A stretch of DNA of 8,734 bases, from the NCBI GenBank assembly GCA_020724025.1, contig DYHU01000030.1:12156-20889 (forward strand). Direction: 5' to 3'. Numbering within the stretch: the stretch's first letter is position 1; each line of letters begins with the position of its first letter. A program made the translations under genes and the position numbers. Shown here in pieces: positions 4,921 to 8,734 of the stretch. The notes under the pieces were generated by a model. The model made no database searches and had not been told where the DNA came from. It worked only from the letters and a program-made list of their open reading frames with translations. This stretch comes from Syntrophorhabdus sp. GTDB lineage: Bacteria > Desulfobacterota > BSN033 > UBA1163.

Positions 4921-5628
4921 TCACTCTTTTTTGCGAGTTTTGCCTGAGACGACCAGGGTGATTTCCCCTTTCAGGTTTTTTTGGTCAATCTGATTCTGGA
5001 TCTCGCTCACCTTTCCCCTTAAAACCTCTTCATATATCTTGGTTAATTCCCGTGTGAGAACTATCTCCCTGTCTCCGAGGATTTCGAAAATATCCCTCAG
5101 GGTTTCAGAGAGACGATGGGGGGATTCATAGAAGATGAGCGTCTCCCTGACCTCCTCCAGTTGTTTTAGCAAGTCCCGTCTCTTTTTGGCTTTGTGGGGG
5201 AGAAAGCCTTTGAAGAGAAAGGCATCGGTGGGAAGACCGGCGACACTGAGAGCCGTTATCACGGCAGAGGGACCGGGAATGGGAACAACAGGTACCCGGT
5301 TCTCAATGGCCAGCCGGATAAGGCGGTAACCCGGGTCAGAGATGCCCGGTGTTCCTGCATCCGATACAAGGGCGATCCGATCGCCCTGCTTCAATCGGAA
5401 AAGGATAAATTCCTTCTTTTTTAGTTCGTTTCCTTCAAAATAGCTGGTGAGGGAGGCCTGAATACCGAAGTGTTTGAGGAGGAGACCGGTGCGTCGCGTG
5501 TCCTCTGCGGCAATCAGATCTGCCTCCTTTAAAATACGGATAGCCCTCAGAGTGATATCCTCTAAGTTTCCTATGGGAGTGGAGACGATGAAGAGCGTTC
5601 CCTTCTTATCGGATGAGAAAGAGACCAT
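4921..5628 (-). CDS. rsmI: 16S rRNA (cytidine(1402)-2'-O)-methyltransferase (RsmI)
   Basis: SAM-dependent enzyme of the tetrapyrrole-methylase fold that methylates the ribose of C1402 in 16S rRNA. Motifs in order: GTLFIVSTPIGNLEDITLRA (10-29), AEDTRRT (41-47), LVSDAGTPGISDPG (87-100), VPIPGPSAV (116-124), FYESPHRL (166-173), LTRELTKIYEE (191-201) and GEITLVVSG (221-229). The start ATG follows an in-frame stop and has no clear ribosome site. The protein has 235 residues against roughly 275-290 in typical RsmI: it stops just after the catalytic fold, so the C-terminal helix-turn-helix-like tail is absent. The gene converges on ktrA with only 24 bases between the stop codons; its upstream side is the repeat-rich spacer. 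Confidence 0.95.
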   Translation of the reverse strand: MVSFSSDKKGTLFIVSTPIGNLEDITLRAIRILKEADLIAAEDTRRTGLLLKHFGIQASLTSYFEGNELKKKEFILFRLKQGDRIALVSDAGTPGISDPGYRLIRLAIENRVPVVPIPGPSAVITALSVAGLPTDAFLFKGFLPHKAKKRRDLLKQLEEVRETLIFYESPHRLSETLRDIFEILGDREIVLTRELTKIYEEVLRGKVSEIQNQIDQKNLKGEITLVVSGKTRKKE

Positions 5629-5732
5629 ATTCGTTCAATACCACTTCTTTAGGTTGGGATCAAGAGGCACGGCGAGGTATGCCTCAGTTACAGAGGGTCA
5701 CAAAATTCCTGATAAAAATTTAATTACACCCG

Positions 5733-5787
5733 ATAGGCGGGACATTCCTGTCCCGCCTATATTGGAGGCGGGGTTATCCCGCCTCCA
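5733..5787. repeat. Two adjacent perfect hairpins (GGCGGGACA / TGTCCCGCC type)
   Basis: Hairpin one has 12-bp arms, 5733-5744 with 5749-5760 (ATAGGCGGGACA, loop TTCC). Hairpin two has 10-bp arms, 5763-5772 with 5778-5787 (TGGAGGCGGG, loop of five). The two are separated by two bases and share the core GGCGGG. A related TCCCGCC/GGCGGGA hairpin occurs at 6024-6040. This is a dispersed intergenic repeat; the stretch 5629-5732 before it shows only AGGCACGGCGAGGTATGCCT as a possible small inverted repeat and no gene. Confidence 0.7.
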
Positions 5788-5848
5788 GCGGGACTATCGA
5801 CTCGTACTATCAATGAGGTAGAATTACCCTTTTTAATCTGTGTCATCA

Positions 5849-5880
5849 GAGGTCTCTGAAAAAGCTTTTTCAGGGACCTC
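5849..5880. repeat. Long near-perfect palindrome with no loop
   Basis: Arms of 16 bases, 5849-5864 and 5865-5880 (GAGGTCTCTGAAAAAG), pair with a single T-G mismatch and no spacer, centred on AAGCTT. An A-run follows on the plus strand, so it is not a normal terminator for plus-strand transcripts. It sits directly before a candidate promoter. Confidence 0.65.
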
Positions 5881-5891
5881 GAAAAAAAGTA

Positions 5892-5930
5892 TTGACAATT
5901 GACGGCAAAAACAATAAATAAACCTATAAT
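5892..5930 (+). promoter_or_regulatory. Candidate promoter region upstream of the HEAT/HD operon
   Basis: Contains a perfect TTGACA (5892-5897), an overlapping second box TTGACG (5899-5904), and a perfect TATAAT (5925-5930). The spacing is not ideal: 20 bases from the second -35 box to TATAAT, or 17 bases from the first to a poor TAAATA (5915-5920). The region is strongly AT-rich. If used, it gives a leader of about 175 bases containing the repeats at 5962-6055. Confidence 0.35.
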
Positions 5931-5961
5931 TATACATGACGACATAAGTCTTATATAGTTT

Positions 5962-6013
5962 GTCATTCCGGGCTTGACTTAGCCTGCCCCGTACTTGATA
6001 CGGGGGAATCCAG
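5962..6013. repeat. Second copy of the REP-like dispersed repeat
   Basis: Begins GTCATTCC (5962-5969) and ends GGAATCCAG (6005-6013), the same ends, reversed, as the element at 27-53. It has a different, longer interior with its own stem CCCCGTA/TACGGGG (5987-5993 with 5999-6005). Confidence 0.7.
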
Positions 6014-6017
6014 TGTT

Positions 6018-6055
6018 TTCCTGTCCCGCCTTTGGCGGGACTGCTTTCGCAGGAA
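6018..6055. repeat. Compound hairpin before the HEAT gene
   Basis: TTCCTG (6018-6023) pairs with CAGGAA (6050-6055), enclosing TCCCGCC (6024-6030) with GGCGGGA (6034-6040). A further palindrome, AAGGACGTCCTT, follows at once. The core matches the GGCGGGA hairpins at 5733-5787. Confidence 0.6.
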
Positions 6056-6064
6056 GGACGTCCT

Positions 6065-6093
6065 TTGCTACGATCGATGTCGCTGTGTATAAA
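6065..6093 (+). promoter_or_regulatory. Candidate proximal promoter for the HEAT/HD operon
   Basis: TTGCTA (6065-6070, four of six), a 17-base spacer, then TATAAA (6088-6093, five of six). Transcription would start near 6100, leaving a very short leader that still contains GAGG (6106-6109) four bases before the ATG. Confidence 0.35.
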
Positions 6094-6113
6094 AAGCTGA
6101 GATTAGAGGTCCC

Positions 6114-7883
6114 ATGCCCGAAGAAATCTCTCCTGAGAAGAAATCGCTTGATCTGACGGAAGAGATGCCTCTGGTCGAAGGGGTCGAGACGGATGAGGAA
6201 CTCCTTCTTGCCAGAGATTTGACCAGTTTCTTCCTCAAGACCTTTAAGGCCATCCGGTTTTATCCGCCCGACAACCCTACGATCAAGGGATTCAGAGACC
6301 AACTGCTCAAGAAATTGCAGTATTTTTTAAATAAGTATCCTTCCTTTATCTTACAGATTGGCGAATTCACACTCTCATTTAAAGATAGAATGCTTTACGA
6401 AAATAGGGATGCGAAATCAAGCCTCGCCTTTCTCCTTTACAAAGATGGGTTGAGGGAACTTCGGTTTGTGAAGGGATTGGAAGAATGGGAAGTCCAGGGG
6501 TTGATGGATGTGATCAGGGGGAACGAGAATATCAATCAAATGGAAGACGACCTCGTCACCCTGATATGGGAGAGGGATTTCGTGCACATCAGCTATCTTG
6601 CGACGGACGAATTCCTCGAAGATGCCCCCATTCTCATCCCCGAAAATATCGATCAGTTCAGAAGCAATCTGATCTTCAAGCCCCTCGCCTATAACGTCCA
6701 GGTGGACCTCCTGGAGGAGGAGGAACCCGATCTGGACAAACTCCTTTCCCAGACCGTCAGAGAGACGCCACTCAGAGACAGAAGTGTCTATTTCCTCGCC
6801 CCCGAGGAAGTCGACCGTTTGAGAATGGAGGTGGAGAATGAGATCGATCCCACCTTTGTCTTCAATGCCATCGACATCCTCTTTGAGATTCTGGGGCTGG
6901 AAAAAGAGCAAGAACCCTACCAGGATGCCGTCAATCTCCTCCTGAAGATGCTGGACGGTCTTCTCACCCTCGGCCAGTTTCAGAGAGCAAGCGATCTGCT
7001 GAAGCGGTTCTATATCATGATCAAAACCTATGAACTCAGGGACTGGCAGGCTGAAGCCATTCATAAGTTGATCGAAAACGGCGGTGATGAGATAAGGATT
7101 GAAAGGATCGGTAAGATTCTCGAGAGGGATGGGGGAATCCGATTGGAAGATGCGAACGAGTACCTCATTCTTCTTCAACAGAATTCGATCAAGCCCCTCA
7201 TCAAATTGCTGGGGGAGCTGAAGAATTCGAAGACACGGAGGGTGGTCTGTGATGCCCTCTCTGAAATCGGAAAAAATGCTATCGAACTGTTCACGCCCTT
7301 CATCGACGACCGGCGATGGTATCTCGTCCGCAATATCACTTATATCCTCGGCCGGATCGGAAAAGAGAAGGCCCTCCCTCATATCCAGAAAGCCTTCAAT
7401 CATGATGAACTACGGGTGAGGCGGGAGGCTGTTCAGGCGCTGGGATTGGTTGGCGGTCCGAAATCGATCTCATTGCTCATCAAAGCCCTCATCGACAGGG
7501 ACGCCCGAATCCGGGCCATGTCTGCGATCAATCTCGGAAGAATAGGGAAGAATGTCGGTCTGGCCGCTCTTCTCGAAGTGGTTCAGTCGAAGGACTTTCA
7601 GAAGAAGGAGCCGGCCGAGATGAAAGCCTTTCTCGATGCGATCGGGATGGTGGGTTCCAATGAGGCCCTTCCGGCGCTTCAGCAGATGTTAGAGAAAAAG
7701 AGTCTCTTCGGAATGGGCAAAAAGGACGAGACCCGGTCGGGGGTGGCCAATGCGCTGGCTATGATCGGAACGCCGGAGGCGAGGGCGATTCTGGAGAAAG
7801 GTAAAAATTCAAAGGAAGAATCGATTCGAAACGCCTGTCAACAGGCTTTGAGAACGATCTCATCCAGGGAGCCTTCAGTCTGA
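6114..7883 (+). CDS. HEAT-repeat protein with a shared N-terminal domain
   Basis: A 589-residue soluble protein with no signal peptide or membrane helix. Residues 1-30 are acidic and probably disordered. Residues 33-168 form a mixed alpha/beta domain (KAIRFYPPDNPTIKGF 45-60, then FILQIGEFTLSFKDRMLYEN 78-97) that resembles the N-terminus of the next gene's product. Residues 180-225 are an acidic linker (DLLEEEEPDLD), followed by a helical middle region (230-355). From about 358 to 583 there are HEAT/armadillo-type helical pairs with recurring ALSEIGK, ILGRIGKEKA, ALGLVGG, NLGRIGK, AIGMVGS and ALAMIGT turns. HEAT arrays are protein-binding scaffolds; no catalytic motif is visible. The start has GAGG four bases upstream, and the stop overlaps the HD gene (TGATG), so the two are co-translated. 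A role as partner or scaffold of the HD protein is inference. Confidence 0.85.
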   Translation: MPEEISPEKKSLDLTEEMPLVEGVETDEELLLARDLTSFFLKTFKAIRFYPPDNPTIKGFRDQLLKKLQYFLNKYPSFILQIGEFTLSFKDRMLYENRDAKSSLAFLLYKDGLRELRFVKGLEEWEVQGLMDVIRGNENINQMEDDLVTLIWERDFVHISYLATDEFLEDAPILIPENIDQFRSNLIFKPLAYNVQVDLLEEEEPDLDKLLSQTVRETPLRDRSVYFLAPEEVDRLRMEVENEIDPTFVFNAIDILFEILGLEKEQEPYQDAVNLLLKMLDGLLTLGQFQRASDLLKRFYIMIKTYELRDWQAEAIHKLIENGGDEIRIERIGKILERDGGIRLEDANEYLILLQQNSIKPLIKLLGELKNSKTRRVVCDALSEIGKNAIELFTPFIDDRRWYLVRNITYILGRIGKEKALPHIQKAFNHDELRVRREAVQALGLVGGPKSISLLIKALIDRDARIRAMSAINLGRIGKNVGLAALLEVVQSKDFQKKEPAEMKAFLDAIGMVGSNEALPALQQMLEKKSLFGMGKKDETRSGVANALAMIGTPEARAILEKGKNSKEESIRNACQQALRTISSREPSV

Positions 7884-8734
7884 TGCCGGAAAAACAGATC
7901 TCGACACAGGAAGATCTTCCCACCAAAATGGGGACGGAATTTGTTATCCGGTTTTACCGCCTTCTAAAGGGCACGACGATCTATGACCGGAACAATGTCG
8001 TCATGGACCAGTATGCCCAGGAATGTCTCCAGGCGATCAATTCCGCTGTCAAGTCAGAGGACCACCTCTTCTACAAAATTGTTCGCGACAACTGCTTCTT
8101 CAATAATGTGAAGATTCAGGTGAGGGCGGATAATTATCCCATCTTCAAGGGCTTTTTGAATGAGATGAAGAAGCGGTGGATCGGAGAGGTCGAGTTTTCA
8201 GAGGAAGTGAGCAAGGAGCATCTCAAAGACCTCGTCTTTCTTCTTTCAGGGCTGGAGGAGAATAATGAGAGCAACTACCTCTATGTGAAGAAACAGCTGG
8301 AGTACAGGAATATTCCCCATATCCATGTGGGAAAGCTGGAATTTTTCAAAGATGAGGAGATCTATGTCGATTCCGAGGACCAGAAGCGGCGTTCCAAGGA
8401 GGTCTACTTTAAGTCGATCAATCTGGTCAAAGAGGTGATGGAGGGTGTTAAGAACCAGAGGGTCGTCAATATCCGGAAGGCAAAGCGCCTCATGCAGAAT
8501 GCGGTCAACGCGATCATGCAGGACGATTCGGCTCTGCTGGGATTGGCCAACATTAAAAATTATGACGAGTATACCTTTAACCACTCGGTCAATGTGGCCA
8601 TCTATGCCATCGCCATCGGCCAGAGGATTGGTATTCCCAAGAAGCACCTCTCCCATTTAGGCATGGCAGGCTTATTTCACGATATCGGCAAGACGCAAGT
8701 TCCCAAGGAGGTTCTGAACAAAGCTGGAAAATTG
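7883..8734 (+). CDS. HD-domain (HD-GYP type) phosphohydrolase, 3' end beyond the window
   Basis: An open frame of 284 codons from ATG 7883 to the window edge, with no stop. The ATG overlaps the HEAT gene stop by one base; AGGGAG at 7866-7871 is the nearest ribosome site. Residues 20-155 repeat the domain type seen in the HEAT protein. Residues 165-222 form a helical linker. From about 226 the HD domain begins with NYDEYTFNHSVNVAIYAIAI (226-245; H234) and LGMAGLFHDIGKTQVP (259-274; metal-binding H266-D267). The string DEYTFNHSVNVA is characteristic of HD-GYP proteins, which hydrolyse cyclic di-GMP or related dinucleotides. The defining later motif (HHE...GYP) lies past the edge, so activity cannot be judged. 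No receiver, PAS or membrane domain precedes the HD domain; the shared N-terminal domain takes that place. Confidence 0.88.
   Translation, partial: MPEKQISTQEDLPTKMGTEFVIRFYRLLKGTTIYDRNNVVMDQYAQECLQAINSAVKSEDHLFYKIVRDNCFFNNVKIQVRADNYPIFKGFLNEMKKRWIGEVEFSEEVSKEHLKDLVFLLSGLEENNESNYLYVKKQLEYRNIPHIHVGKLEFFKDEEIYVDSEDQKRRSKEVYFKSINLVKEVMEGVKNQRVVNIRKAKRLMQNAVNAIMQDDSALLGLANIKNYDEYTFNHSVNVAIYAIAIGQRIGIPKKHLSHLGMAGLFHDIGKTQVPKEVLNKAGKL

Noticed and set aside
4897..4930. Possible terminator between ktrA and rsmI
   Set aside because: There is a short T-run (CTCTTTTTT), but the preceding GGGG...CCCC pairing is only about four bases, too weak to call.
5757..5966. 69-codon minus-strand frame
   Set aside because: It crosses the hairpin, palindrome and promoter-like region; the product is not protein-like after the first helix and has no ribosome site.
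5629..6113. tRNA or small structured RNA gene in the rsmI-HEAT gap
   Set aside because: No TTCGAATC-like arm, acceptor pairing or CCA end could be found; the foldbacks match repeat families instead.
6417..7403. 328-codon minus-strand frame
   Set aside because: Long, but purely antisense to the HEAT gene; its length follows from the codon use of the sense gene (few codons that give reverse stops), and it lacks any domain.
8246..8656. 136-codon minus-strand frame
   Set aside because: Antisense to the HD gene, whose motifs are clear on the plus strand.

Overview
The window looks like chromosomal DNA from a free-living, Gram-negative-type bacterium. The dispersed repeats are the main clue to its origin: a GTCATTCC...GGAATCCAG element, a CCCTCTCCC...GGGTGAGGG hairpin element, and GGCGGGACA/TGTCCCGCC hairpins. 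From memory these are frequent in Desulfobacterota (Deltaproteobacteria) and Nitrospirota-like genomes. That placement is a low-confidence inference, because no rRNA or marker gene is present.

Layout. (1) Positions 16-2113, minus strand: a tightly packed operon for the membrane modules of an Mrp-type Na+/H+ antiporter. Its order is mnhE, mnhF, mnhG, an MbhD-like (DUF4040) gene, an MbhE-like gene, then mnhB. It probably continues off the left edge with mnhC and mnhD. The order and the separate MbhD/MbhE genes match the antiporter half of Mbh-type (group 4 hydrogenase-related) complexes rather than the classic fused MrpA layout. (2) Positions 2114-2617: a divergent control region. It has a good sigma70-type promoter for mnhE and a weaker one for ktrB. 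Between them sits a 259-bp element with TGT...ACA terminal inverted repeats, bracketed by an exact 16-bp direct repeat; it reads as a transposase-less (MITE-like) insertion. (3) Positions 2618-4896, plus strand: a two-gene potassium uptake system, the membrane subunit KtrB/TrkH and its RCK regulator KtrA/TrkA, unusually separated by about 257 bp of repeat-rich spacer. (4) Positions 4921-5628, minus strand: rsmI (16S rRNA C1402 ribose methyltransferase), convergent with ktrA and lacking the usual C-terminal tail domain. (5) Positions 5629-6113: a non-coding stretch full of hairpins and repeats, with candidate promoters for the next operon. (6) Positions 6114-8734, plus strand: a two-gene signalling operon of a HEAT-repeat protein and an HD-domain (HD-GYP type) protein cut by the right edge, overlapping by one base (TGATG).

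How the genes fit together. The left half is an ion-homeostasis block: Na+ extrusion (Mrp) divergent from K+ uptake (Ktr), a coherent salt, alkali and turgor response unit. The right half looks like an intracellular signalling pair. The most interesting protein-level signal is that the HEAT protein and the HD protein appear to share the same ~120-140-residue N-terminal domain, although their C-termini are unrelated. This suggests that the pair arose by domain duplication and that both proteins sense or bind the same thing.
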